A stretch of DNA of 35,836 nucleotides from assembly GCA_001803315.1 (NCBI GenBank), contig MHBQ01000071.1, positions 2,218-38,053 on the forward strand, given 5' to 3'. The notes beneath the pieces are model-generated. The model did no database searches and was not told the DNA's origin. It saw only the letters and a list, made by a program, of their open reading frames with translations. Position numbers and translations under genes: made by a program. This document shows, in pieces, positions 16,750 to 24,851 of this stretch; the first letter of the stretch is position 1, and each line of letters begins with the position of its first letter. The DNA comes from Lentisphaerae bacterium RIFOXYC12_FULL_60_16. Its GTDB lineage: Bacteria > Verrucomicrobiota > Kiritimatiellia > UBA8416 > YA12-FULL-60-10.

Positions 16750-17750
16750 ACAGTCGCGACCGTTTAAAGACAATCATTTCCAAACAACCCGCTGACCGTT
16801 GCGGGTTCTGGCTGGGATGCCCGCACCAGGAAACATGGCCGATCCTGCACCGGTATTTCGGCACCACCACGGCGGATGAACTTCGCGCCCGGCTGGGGGA
16901 TGATTTCCGGTGGATGGCGCCCTGGAACGCCTACCGGCATCCCAACGGGAAGCCGATGTTCGACATGCGCCGGAAAGGCGCGGGTCATGGAGCCGCCGGC
17001 GTATTTTCCGACTGTGATTCCGTGGCGGAGGTCGATGCCTTTGAATGGCCTAATCTGGAATACCTCGATTTCACGGCGGCCCTTGCCGAACTTGACCAGG
17101 CAGGCGAGACCTACCGGGCCAGCGGGTTCTGGTGCCCGTTCTTCCATGAAGTGGCGGATTTCTTCGGCATGGAGAATTACTTTGTCAAAATGTATACCCA
17201 CCCGGAAGTGGTGCATGCGGTGACCCGGCATGTGGTGGATTTCTACCTGGAGGCGAACACCCGTTTCTTCAAGCTGGCGGGTGACCGGGTGGATGGGTTT
17301 TTCTTTGGCAATGATTTCGGAACCCAGTTGGACCTGCTGGTGAGTCCGGCCATGTTCGACGAGTTCATCTTTCCGTATTTCGGACAGCTCACCCGGTTGG
17401 GGCACCAGCACGGGTTGCAGGTGATTTTGCATTCCTGCGGTGCGGTTTCGCGGGTGATTCCCAAATTGATCGAGCTGGGGGTGGATGCGTTGCATCCGTT
17501 ACAGGCGCATGCCGCCAACATGGAGGCCGAACATCTGGCCCGAGAATTCAAGGGGCGCATAGCGTTCATCGGCGGGATCGATACGCAGGAGCTGCTGGTG
17601 CGGGGGACGCCGGAGCAGATTCGCGCGGATGTACGGCGGGTCAAGCGCACGCTGGGCCCCTGCCTGGTGGTCAGTCCCAGTCATGAGGCCGTGTTGCCGG
17701 ATGTGCCACCCGCCAATATAGCGGCCATGTCCGACGCTGCGCGTGGGTAG
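16746..17750 (+). CDS. uroporphyrinogen-decarboxylase-like (URO-D) family protein
   Basis: A 334-residue TIM-barrel protein. The ATG at 16746 overlaps the stop of the GHL6 gene by four bases and follows GGAGG. Recognisable URO-D segments are FFFGNDFGTQLDLLVSPAMF, then HSCGAV, then LHPLQAHAANMEAEHLAREF and IAFIGGIDTQELL. The H-S-C-G segment is the zinc-binding type found in corrinoid methyltransferases of the MtaA/CmuA kind and in many URO-D-like proteins in carbohydrate loci, rather than in true HemE. The N terminus lacks the classical PVWFMRQAGR of HemE, so a heme role is unlikely. Coupling to a glycosidase suggests a role in processing a demethylated or sugar-derived product, but this is inference. 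Confidence 0.88.
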   Translation: MNSRDRLKTIISKQPADRCGFWLGCPHQETWPILHRYFGTTTADELRARLGDDFRWMAPWNAYRHPNGKPMFDMRRKGAGHGAAGVFSDCDSVAEVDAFEWPNLEYLDFTAALAELDQAGETYRASGFWCPFFHEVADFFGMENYFVKMYTHPEVVHAVTRHVVDFYLEANTRFFKLAGDRVDGFFFGNDFGTQLDLLVSPAMFDEFIFPYFGQLTRLGHQHGLQVILHSCGAVSRVIPKLIELGVDALHPLQAHAANMEAEHLAREFKGRIAFIGGIDTQELLVRGTPEQIRADVRRVKRTLGPCLVVSPSHEAVLPDVPPANIAAMSDAARG

Positions 17751-17829
17751 GGCGGTCGCCGCCGGTTGGGCCGTGGTGGAGGGCGAGTTCGTGATGTTCG
17801 CTGAGGAGCCGATCCAGCATACCTTCCTT

Positions 17830-19059
17830 TTATTTGCCTGGCCCGTTCGTGAGGAACGAGGTCCAGCTTTGAGTCTTGATGCCGGCTTCCGAACCCAGCA
17901 GCTCATCGCCTTCATTGCAGAGCAACAAGGGCTGGAATTTGGGATAGATCCGGCAAAATTCCAGAAGCCCGCGCAGATCCTGGTGACGATAGGCGCCGGT
18001 TTTCACTTCGATGGCCCAATCCCCCCAATTTCCTTCAAGTACCCAATCCACCTCCAATGGCTCTGCCCGCCAGTAATGGACAGTCTGTCCTGCATTCCAG
18101 GCAAAGGCGCCAACGGCATTTTCAACCCATCGTCCCCAGCGGCCCGGATCCCGCTCGCGGTCCGGGGCCGGCCCCATGGCCGCCATGAGCCCGTGGTTCA
18201 GGACCGTCAGTTTTGGAGGCGCCGCCCGTTGACGAATCGCCCGCTCGGAATATTTCCGCAGTCCCGCCACGAGGCAGGCCTCTTCCAGGAGTTGAAGATA
18301 GTGGGCGATGGTTTCCAGCGCCCCGCGTTCCGCCATCTCACCGGCCAGCTTCTGCAGGGACACAATCTCGGCCGGATGCCCCACGGCCAGTGCATACACC
18401 TGGCGCAACAGGGCGGGTTTGCGCACCATCTCAAGGTTCAGGATGTCACGGCCGATGGCTGGTTCAATAATGCTGTCACGCAGATACGCACGCCATCGAT
18501 CCGGTTGCCCAAGCAGGGCCTGCCCTCCGGGATAACTTCCCGACCGGATGAACTGGTGGACGGCTTCGCTGGACGGAAGATGAAAGCACCGCGCCAGTTC
18601 GATGGCCGGCCAATGAAAAAGCCGCAGGCGTTCAAACCGGCCCGCCATGGTTTCCCGCGATCCCTGACCCAGTTGAATGGCGGAAGAACCCGATACCACC
18701 ACATGGAGGGGACTCCTATCGCGGATAATCCGGTCCGTCTCGCCTTTCAGGCGGCGTGCCCAGTCCGGCAGGTAGGGGATTTCATCCACCAGCAGGAACC
18801 CGCCGCCGGCTTTGTGCGCCCGTTCTCCCGCCGTCCGTACCACCTGTTCCCACCAGCCGGAAATCTGGGCTTCGGTCGAGTCGGCGGAAACATACCGGGC
18901 CTTGGCCCCGAATTTTTTCGCCAGTTCCAGCAAGAGCGTGGTTTTCCCCACCTGTCTCGGCCCGGTCAGGATCTGTATGCGCCCCGGCGCCTGCTCACGA
19001 AGCCGCGCAAGGAGTTCATCCCGAATCCCACGATAGGTATTCATGATGTTGGAAGTCAT
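17830..19059 (-). CDS. AAA_14/DUF4143 family ATPase (second copy of the class)
   Basis: A 409-residue protein. Walker A is GPRQVGKTT near residue 33, Walker B GGFLLVDEIP near 85-94, and VVVSGSSAIQLGQG is the conserved sensor segment. The C-terminal DUF4143 part contains LEVDWVLEG and AIEVKTGAY, again the D...E-x-K arrangement of a PD-(D/E)XK fold. It is only distantly similar to the protein at 4895-6259, so they are not recent duplicates. Its start has no ribosome site; a good promoter lies so close that the transcript probably begins at the ATG (see promoter). MNTYRGIRDELL at 19044 is an alternative start. Convergent with the URO-D-like gene. The long frame on the other strand is a shadow. 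Confidence 0.9.
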   Translation of the reverse strand: MTSNIMNTYRGIRDELLARLREQAPGRIQILTGPRQVGKTTLLLELAKKFGAKARYVSADSTEAQISGWWEQVVRTAGERAHKAGGGFLLVDEIPYLPDWARRLKGETDRIIRDRSPLHVVVSGSSAIQLGQGSRETMAGRFERLRLFHWPAIELARCFHLPSSEAVHQFIRSGSYPGGQALLGQPDRWRAYLRDSIIEPAIGRDILNLEMVRKPALLRQVYALAVGHPAEIVSLQKLAGEMAERGALETIAHYLQLLEEACLVAGLRKYSERAIRQRAAPPKLTVLNHGLMAAMGPAPDRERDPGRWGRWVENAVGAFAWNAGQTVHYWRAEPLEVDWVLEGNWGDWAIEVKTGAYRHQDLRGLLEFCRIYPKFQPLLLCNEGDELLGSEAGIKTQSWTSFLTNGPGK

Positions 19060-19065
19060 GGCTTA

Positions 19066-19094
19066 ATAATTATTCGATTATGGTAGAATGTCAA
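19066..19094 (-). promoter_or_regulatory. candidate sigma-70 promoter giving a leaderless transcript
   Basis: On the minus strand TTGACA (19094-19089) is a perfect -35. After a 17-bp spacer AATTAT (19071-19066) matches TATAAT at four of six positions. Transcription would start 6-8 bp further, at about 19060-19058. This coincides with the ATG at 19059, which has no ribosome site. Confidence 0.45.
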
Positions 19095-19174
19095 CGAGAA
19101 AACCGGAGGGACTGCTCGTAGCGCGGATGGGGCCGTGTATGGATTGATCATCATTTTCCCGGAAGTAGCCGGGA

Positions 19175-19753
19175 TCAATACCCGACGAGGGAGGCGAGGT
19201 CGGCTCCACCCAGCACGGTCTCCTTCCAGTCGGCCTTGTTCACCCACTTGACTGCGCCATCCACGCGCACCACGTGCCCGCCTTCGGCGTTATGGTTGCC
19301 GCCGAACCCGGTGGCGGTGGGATTGCCTTCGCCGCCGTTCTTGTCGCAGACCAGCACCATGCGGGAGGGGGATGACGAGGCGGTGGAGGCGCCGGATTTA
19401 TCCCGGGTGACCAGGCTGTAGCTGCAATACTGGTCCGCGGTGGTGGCGGTGATGTTGGTGATGGTTTCCGCCATGTTGCGCCATTTGTCGCTCCGGCACG
19501 TATACACTTCAGGGTCCTCAAGATAGCGTTCCAGTGCGGTCAGGGTTGCCGGGAACCGGTCGTTGTAATCCATGGCATACATCATGGAGGCCCGGTGAAA
19601 CTGGCCGAGGTTGTTCATGCACGTTGCCCGCCGCGCCTTCTCCTGGGCCTTGCTGAGGACCGGCATCAGGATCGAGGACAACACGACGATGATGGCGATG
19701 ACCATCAGCAACTCCACCAAGGTGAAGCCGGTTTTGTGGATGATTGTTTTCAT
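19175..19753 (-). CDS. type IV pseudopilin/prepilin-like protein
   Basis: A 192-residue protein. The ATG at 19753 has GGGAGG seven bases upstream; a longer frame has no ribosome site. Residues 1-8 form a short basic leader, followed by the prepilin peptidase site G-FTLVELL and the hydrophobic stretch [15 protein letters not shown]. The next part, [21 protein letters not shown], is the conserved region of the DUF1559-like pseudopilins plentiful in Planctomycetes, Lentisphaerae and Kiritimatiellae. The C-terminal portion ends in [19 protein letters not shown], where a Gly-His element and a DG are typical of this group. It is encoded alone, with no secretion genes nearby, which is the usual arrangement in PVC genomes. 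Its role is probably in a type II-like pilus or exported matrix, but this is unproven. Confidence 0.9.
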   Translation of the reverse strand: MKTIIHKTGFTLVELLMVIAIIVVLSSILMPVLSKAQEKARRATCMNNLGQFHRASMMYAMDYNDRFPATLTALERYLEDPEVYTCRSDKWRNMAETITNITATTADQYCSYSLVTRDKSGASTASSSPSRMVLVCDKNGGEGNPTATGFGGNHNAEGGHVVRVDGAVKWVNKADWKETVLGGADLASLVGY

Positions 19754-19873
19754 GGCGCCCTCCCGGTTACCCGGCAGTCGCCCATCGACTGCCACTTTCA
19801 GGAGTGGCAATAACCATGCCAACCATTACCGGACCATTTCAGGCCGTTTTGCCGACTTCAGGAGCGGCCCTCC

Positions 19874-19910
19874 CGTTGCCGGCATGCAACAGGCGTTGCC
19901 GGCATGCAAC
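19874..19910. repeat. two tandem 17-bp repeats (period 20)
   Basis: CGTTGCCGGCATGCAAC occurs at 19874-19890 and again at 19894-19910. Each has inverted ends (GTTGC...GCAAC) and could form a hairpin. They lie between the pseudopilin start and the histidine kinase stop, about 14 bp past the kinase end. They might act as a terminator-like structure or a binding site. Confidence 0.6.
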
Positions 19911-19923
19911 GGACTTCCCGCGA

Positions 19924-21105
19924 TCAGGCAACCGGCAGGGATACACGTACCCGCACCCCGTCACTGGTTTCCGGGCGGGGGGATTCCACGGCGATCGTGC
20001 CGCCGTGAGCCTCGATGGCCATTTTGCAGAAGCTGAGGCCCAGACCGGTCCCGCCGCCGCCGTCCCGGATGGACAGGCCCTGACCGGTCCGGAATGACTG
20101 GAAAAGGATTTTCCGTCCTTCCTCTGGTATGGCGGGTCCCCCGTTCGATACCCACCACTCCACCCGGTCCTCCAGGGCCAAACAGCCGGCCTCGATGGTG
20201 CTGCCGCCGGGGGCATGCCGGAGCGCATTCCAGATCAGGTTGACGAGGATCCTGGACACCACTTCCGCGTCGGCCTGGACCGGCGGTACGGGCTCGATCT
20301 TCGGAATCATCCGGATACCGGCCAGATCGGCTGCCGAGGCATGTTCCCGAAGCACGACGTCAATGACCTGGTCGATCCGGACCGGTTCCCGCCGCAGGAC
20401 GAGGCATTGTTCCTCGATCTTCCGGATGTCGAGCAGGTTGTTGATGTCCAGCAGGACCCGGTCCGCCCCGACGCGTAGCAGGCGCAGGAGCTCGGCGGAA
20501 GCTTCCGTCCGCACGCGGTCCTTTTCCAGCAGGTTCAACGACACAAACACCGAGGACAGGTGCTTGCGCAGATCGTGCACCAGCATATCCGTGAACTGCA
20601 GGCGGGCGTGATCGACGGCCTCCATCCCGGTCCGGCGGGACCGCTCCTCGCTCCAGGCCATGGTTTGGAGGATGGCCACCGCGCCGATTCCGCCCAGCAG
20701 GGGGGACGCCAGGGGCAGCACGATGCCGGTTGCCGCAAAGATGACGGCCGTGGTCAACAGGGTCCCGAACACCGTGCCTCCGGCAAACAGCACCAAGGCC
20801 ACCGGCCGATCGAAGCGCGGCACGGCCGGCGCCAACGTCACGCCCAGGACCACCGCCATTTCAATCCCCGGACCGACAAACGGGAACACCCACCGGTTCC
20901 CGCCGACCAGCACATTCAACAGGAACAGGTCGATCGTGTTCAGGACATCGAAATGCAGGGCGTTGATCACGACCAGCGCCCAGGAGAAACAGCAGAACAG
21001 ACGCACCCAGCGTTCCCGGTATTGCAGGGAGGCGCGCCAGTGGGACATGAAAGGGGCCGGTGGGTGTGTTTTTGGGGTTTCCAAATTTCCGTTTTCCAGT
21101 AGCAT
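19924..21105 (-). CDS. membrane sensor histidine kinase
   Basis: A 393-residue kinase. Residues about 35-65, 75-95, 100-125 and 128-150 are hydrophobic and form an N-terminal membrane sensor with very little periplasmic sequence. The dimerisation helix holds the phospho-accepting H177 in MLVHDLRKHLSS. The N box (VSRILVNLIWNALRHAP) and the G box (DGGGGTGLGLSFCK) are intact. It is divergent from the response regulator gene, whose start is only 37 bp away, so the two form a pair despite opposite strands. The ATG at 21105 has only a weak ribosome site; MSHWRASLQYRERW at 21048 is an alternative. Signal unknown. Confidence 0.92.
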   Translation of the reverse strand: MLLENGNLETPKTHPPAPFMSHWRASLQYRERWVRLFCCFSWALVVINALHFDVLNTIDLFLLNVLVGGNRWVFPFVGPGIEMAVVLGVTLAPAVPRFDRPVALVLFAGGTVFGTLLTTAVIFAATGIVLPLASPLLGGIGAVAILQTMAWSEERSRRTGMEAVDHARLQFTDMLVHDLRKHLSSVFVSLNLLEKDRVRTEASAELLRLLRVGADRVLLDINNLLDIRKIEEQCLVLRREPVRIDQVIDVVLREHASAADLAGIRMIPKIEPVPPVQADAEVVSRILVNLIWNALRHAPGGSTIEAGCLALEDRVEWWVSNGGPAIPEEGRKILFQSFRTGQGLSIRDGGGGTGLGLSFCKMAIEAHGGTIAVESPRPETSDGVRVRVSLPVA

Positions 21106-21142
21106 GGGAACCGTTCCGCAAGAAGCCTACGAACCGGGGCGC
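21106..21142. promoter_or_regulatory. 37-bp divergent start region between histidine kinase and response regulator
   Basis: Only 37 bp separate the kinase ATG (21105) and the regulator ATG (21143). An alternative regulator ATG at 21104 would even overlap the kinase start codon. There is no room for two non-overlapping promoters, so at least one promoter must lie within the opposite gene. No clear sigma-54 -24/-12 element was seen. Confidence 0.4.
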
Positions 21143-22492
21143 ATGAAAGCAATCGTACTCTTGATCGACGATGATCCGGTCGACCTGGCCGCCGGCCGGA
21201 TACTGCTTGAATCCTCGGACTATGGGGTGCTGGCGGTACGTTCCGGGCAGGAGGGGCTTGACCGGTTGCGGACGGATCCGGTTGATGTCGTTGTTTCCGA
21301 CCTCTGTATGCCGGGCCTGTCCGGGGAAGCCGTGGTCGAGGCCGTCCGCCGGAATCATCCCGACATCCCGGTCATCGTGGTGACCGGCCATGGTGACATC
21401 CCGTCCGCCGTCCGCGCCATGAAACTCGGGGCCTTCGATTTCATTACCAAGCCCGTTGATCCGGAGGTATTCATCCCGTGCCTGGAACGTGCGGTTGAAC
21501 ACGCCTGCCTGCGCCGTGAAAATGCCTCGCTTCGCGCCGAGCTGGGAATTACCGCCTGGATCGGGACCAGTCCCTCCTCCCGGGACCTGCTGGACCTCGT
21601 CGGCCGGGTGTCGGAAACCGACAGCACGATCCTGATCGAGGGGGAGACCGGCACCGGCAAGGAGCTCGTGGCACGGATGATTCATTACCGGAGCCGTCGT
21701 GCCGCGAAGCCGCTGATCGCCGTGAACTGCGCCGCCCTGAATCCGAATGTGATTGAGAGCGAACTGTTCGGCCACGAGAAGGGGGCGTTTACGGGTGCGG
21801 TCAACCGCCGGTACGGACGGTTCGAGGAAGCCGACGGCGGAACGTTGTTCCTGGATGAAATCAGCGAAATCAGCCTGGATCTGCAGGCCAAGCTTTTACG
21901 GGTACTCCAGGAAGGCACCTTCGAACGACTGGGGAACAATACCACCTTCCGGACCGATGTGCGGATCATTGCCTCCACCAACCGTCCCCTGGCCCAGTGG
22001 ATCCGCGACGGCAGGTTCCGCGAGGATCTGTATTACCGCCTGAATGTCATCCCGGTCCGGATTCCCCCCCTGCGTGAACGCCGGGAGGACATCCCCCTGC
22101 TGGCCGCCCATTTTGCCGCGCGTTACGGGATGCGGTACCGGAATGTGCCGCTCCCGTTGGCCCCGGACGCGGTGCATCTTCTCCAAGCCGGGGAATGGAA
22201 AGGCAATGTACGGGAACTCCAGCACGCGATCGAGCGGGCGGTGGTGCTGGCGGCCGGTTCGATCCTGACCCCGGTTGATTTCCGCTTTCCCGCCGATCCT
22301 GAACCCGTCGGCACACCCGCCGGAACCCTCCAGGCGGCGCTGGACCGTACGACGGCCGAAAGTATTGCCGCCGCGCTCACCCGCACCCAGGGACACAAGC
22401 AGCATGCCGCCGAATGGCTGGGCATTGATCGTGCCACCCTGTACCGCCTGATGAAGCGGCATGGTGTGGACTATCCGCCGCCGGGTCCGTGA
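21143..22492 (+). CDS. sigma-54-dependent response regulator (NtrC family)
   Basis: A 449-residue regulator with three domains. The receiver domain (1-120) has the acidic pocket D9-D10, the phospho-acceptor D53 (VVSDLCMPG) and the conserved lysine in FITKP. The AAA+ domain has Walker A GETGTGKE (167-174), the sigma-54 contact loop GAFTGA (214-219) and Walker B GGTLFLDEI (232-240). The C-terminal Fis-type HTH (about 405-443) includes AEWLGIDRATLYRLMKRHGV. It therefore activates sigma-54 promoters when phosphorylated, presumably by the divergent kinase. The ATG at 21143 (MKAIVLLIDDDP) starts at the expected place; longer frames overlap the kinase gene. The target genes are not evident. Confidence 0.96.
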   Translation: MKAIVLLIDDDPVDLAAGRILLESSDYGVLAVRSGQEGLDRLRTDPVDVVVSDLCMPGLSGEAVVEAVRRNHPDIPVIVVTGHGDIPSAVRAMKLGAFDFITKPVDPEVFIPCLERAVEHACLRRENASLRAELGITAWIGTSPSSRDLLDLVGRVSETDSTILIEGETGTGKELVARMIHYRSRRAAKPLIAVNCAALNPNVIESELFGHEKGAFTGAVNRRYGRFEEADGGTLFLDEISEISLDLQAKLLRVLQEGTFERLGNNTTFRTDVRIIASTNRPLAQWIRDGRFREDLYYRLNVIPVRIPPLRERREDIPLLAAHFAARYGMRYRNVPLPLAPDAVHLLQAGEWKGNVRELQHAIERAVVLAAGSILTPVDFRFPADPEPVGTPAGTLQAALDRTTAESIAAALTRTQGHKQHAAEWLGIDRATLYRLMKRHGVDYPPPGP

Positions 22493-22574
22493 AGCTACCG
22501 TGAAGCTTGCGGCAGGCTTGATATTGGCTTATCATGGCTGGAGCCCGGCATTTAGTTCGGGTAAGGACATACCC

Positions 22575-23510
22575 ATGAAAAAGACATTGAAGGTCATCGG
22601 CATCATCCTGATTGTAATCGTTGTCGTGTTATGGATCGCGCTGGTCATGCTGGGCGGGAGGACCATCAAGGCGGTGGTCAATACGGCCGGACCGGCATTC
22701 ATGAAGGTTCCGGTCACGCTGGCAGATGCCGAGTTTCGGCCCTTTCGCGGCCTGATCCATCTGCAGGGCCTGCATGTCGGCAACCCCGAAGGGTTCAAGT
22801 CCGACGGCGTATTCGACCTGGGAGGCATCCGCATCCAGCTGGATCCCGGTTCGCTCCTGACCGACACCATCCATATTGAATCGATCCGGATCGATGATCC
22901 GGTGATCACCTACGATCTGGCGTTTGGTAAAAGCAATCTGGGGGTTCTGCTCAAGCAATTGGAGGGTGAGCCAACGTCGGACACCGGAAAGCCGGCGGCT
23001 TCCTCCGGAAAAAAGGTGATCATTGATGAGCTGATCATCTCGGGCGCCCGTCTCCGGCTGTCCAGCACACTGATTGGCGGCGCCGGCGCTCCGATTCCCC
23101 TGCCCGTTATTGTTTTGCGGGATATCGGTAAGGAAAAGGACGGCGCCACCATCGCCGAGGTCATAGCCGGGATCGTGCGTGCCATCGTCAACGTCGTCAC
23201 CCAGGTGGTGACCGGGCTCGGCGGGTTTATAAAAGACGGAGTGATAATGGTGGGCGATGCCGGCGCAGCGGCGCTCGGGACCGTAGGCAAGGTGGGAAGC
23301 GCCGCGGTAGGGGCGGTTGGCGCCGTAGGCGGGGCGGCGGTGGATGCGGTGGGGACGGTTGGCGGGGCGGCGGTGGATACCGCCTCCGGCGCTGTCAAGG
23401 CGGTCGGAGAAGGCGCCGGCAACCTGATCAAGGGAGCGGGAAACCTTTTGAGCCGGCCGTTCAAAAGCGATGCGCCCACGAACGAACCCGCACATGAACC
23501 CGTCGAGTAG
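22575..23510 (+). CDS. AsmA-like/DUF748-type membrane-anchored protein
   Basis: A 311-residue protein. The ATG at 22575 follows AAGGAC. Residues 5-27 are a hydrophobic anchor (VIGIILIVIVVVLWIALVML). The next 120 residues contain AsmA-like repeated strands (VPVTLADAEFRPFRGLIHLQ, VFDLGGIRIQLDPGSLL, IHIESIRIDDPVITYD). AsmA-family proteins assist outer-membrane lipid and envelope assembly. The C-terminal 90 residues are an unusual low-complexity run of Val-Gly-Ala-Ala units (VGAVGGAAVDAVGTVGGAAV) and may form a hydrophobic helical hairpin. The protein is much shorter than full AsmA or TamB. It follows the response regulator by 82 bp, and could be controlled with it. Confidence 0.7.
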   Translation: MKKTLKVIGIILIVIVVVLWIALVMLGGRTIKAVVNTAGPAFMKVPVTLADAEFRPFRGLIHLQGLHVGNPEGFKSDGVFDLGGIRIQLDPGSLLTDTIHIESIRIDDPVITYDLAFGKSNLGVLLKQLEGEPTSDTGKPAASSGKKVIIDELIISGARLRLSSTLIGGAGAPIPLPVIVLRDIGKEKDGATIAEVIAGIVRAIVNVVTQVVTGLGGFIKDGVIMVGDAGAAALGTVGKVGSAAVGAVGAVGGAAVDAVGTVGGAAVDTASGAVKAVGEGAGNLIKGAGNLLSRPFKSDAPTNEPAHEPVE

Positions 23511-23531
23511 TCGCAACGGGGGGTAGGCAAC

Positions 23532-24845
23532 ATGAACCAGTTGAAACCCGGGAGTTATGCGCATCTTCCAACGGTGGCGGACGCCGACGTGGTCGTGGTG
23601 GGGGGTGGACCCGGTGGTCTCGGCGCCGCCGTGATGGCGGCGCGGGCGGGCGCCTCGACGATACTCGTGGAACGATACGGGTACCTGGGCGGCATGGCCG
23701 CGTCGGGTGAAGTGCATCCATTCATGATGAACCATGTGGACGGTCGCACCCTGGATGCCCCCGTTTACCCGGAATGGATCGAGCGGATGCACCGGTACCT
23801 GCCGCAAGCTTTGCGGGACCGGATCCCGTTCAGCCCGGACATTGCCACCAACGAGTTGCGTTACATTTCGAAGGATGCGGCCATACTGGCCGCCGAGGAC
23901 CTGTGCCGGGAAGCCGGCGTCCGGCTGCTCTATCACCACTGGCTGGCGGATGTGGTGCAGGATGGCCGGCGTATCCGGCAGGTGGTCCTGGTTTCCAAGT
24001 CCGGGTTTTCCCTCGTTCGCGGCGCCTGTTTCGTGGATTCCACGGGTGACGGGGACCTCGCGGTGCTGTCGGGTTGCCGTCATGAAGCGGGCGGGCCGAC
24101 GGGGCATGGCCAGCCGATGACCCTGTGTTTCAAGCTGTCGCATGTCGACCGGTCGCGGATCCCGGAACGGGCGGAGATCAACCGGCTGTACGCCGAGGCC
24201 CGCACGGAAGGTGTCCTGAACTGTCCGCGTGAAAACGTGTTGTATTTCTTTTCGTACGATGACGATGTGGTGCATTTCAATACGACGCGGGTGATCCACC
24301 GGAACGGCACCGACGGGCAGGCGCTGTCCGACGCCGAGCAGGAGGGGCGTCAGCAGGTGCGTGAATACCTGAAATTCCTGAGACACCGGGTGACGGGTTT
24401 TGAGCAGGCCCGGCTCCACTCGATCGGGCATCACATCGGGGTGCGGGAAACCCGCCGGATCACCGGACTCCGCCAGCTTACGCGCGAGGCCTTTGTCAAG
24501 GCGCTCAAGTTCCCGGACGGCGTGGTGCGGTGCCGGTATGCGATCGACATCCATCACCCGGACGGCGCCGGAACGGAATGGGTACACATGCCCGAGAACG
24601 AATATTACGAGATTCCTTTCGGATGCCTGGTGGCGGCGGATGTGGACAACCTCACGATCGGATGCCGGGCCATATCCGTGGACCATGCCCTGCACAGCAG
24701 CATGCGGGTCATGCCGCCGGTCTGTTCGGTGGGGCAGGCGGCGGGAATGGGCGCCGCACTGGCGGCCTCCCGGGGAGGCCGTCTGTCGGACCTTGACGGC
24801 GTGGAGGTCCGCAACCGGTTGCGTGACTGCGGCGCCCGCCTTTAG
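23532..24845 (+). CDS. FAD-dependent oxidoreductase (FAD_oxidored family)
   Basis: A 437-residue flavoprotein. The ATG at 23532 follows GGGGGG. The N-terminal dinucleotide-binding motif is VVVVGGGPGGLGAAVMAARAG, with a downstream acidic residue (E) in LVERYGYLGGMAASG that binds ribose. The LGGMAASG segment is typical of PF12831 proteins common in PVC carbohydrate loci. A second conserved portion is FVDSTGDGDLA, and the C terminus has the typical flavin-binding SMRVMPPVCSVGQAAGMGAAL. It is likely a dehydrogenase or reductase of sugar-related or aromatic substrates; this is not determined by sequence. Convergent with the PL22-like gene, with only a 6-bp gap. Confidence 0.9.
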   Translation: MNQLKPGSYAHLPTVADADVVVVGGGPGGLGAAVMAARAGASTILVERYGYLGGMAASGEVHPFMMNHVDGRTLDAPVYPEWIERMHRYLPQALRDRIPFSPDIATNELRYISKDAAILAAEDLCREAGVRLLYHHWLADVVQDGRRIRQVVLVSKSGFSLVRGACFVDSTGDGDLAVLSGCRHEAGGPTGHGQPMTLCFKLSHVDRSRIPERAEINRLYAEARTEGVLNCPRENVLYFFSYDDDVVHFNTTRVIHRNGTDGQALSDAEQEGRQQVREYLKFLRHRVTGFEQARLHSIGHHIGVRETRRITGLRQLTREAFVKALKFPDGVVRCRYAIDIHHPDGAGTEWVHMPENEYYEIPFGCLVAADVDNLTIGCRAISVDHALHSSMRVMPPVCSVGQAAGMGAALAASRGGRLSDLDGVEVRNRLRDCGARL

Positions 24846-24851
24846 CCTGCG

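Noticed and set aside
17743-19086. 447-codon open frame on the plus strand
   Set aside because: It is antisense to the second AAA_14/DUF4143 ATPase and holds no motif.
20660-21142. Long N-terminal extension of the response regulator
   Set aside because: It is antisense to the kinase gene, and the receiver domain begins at 21143.
22629-24695. 688-codon open frame on the minus strand
   Set aside because: It is antisense to the AsmA-like and FAD oxidoreductase genes, both well supported. It has no recognisable domain.
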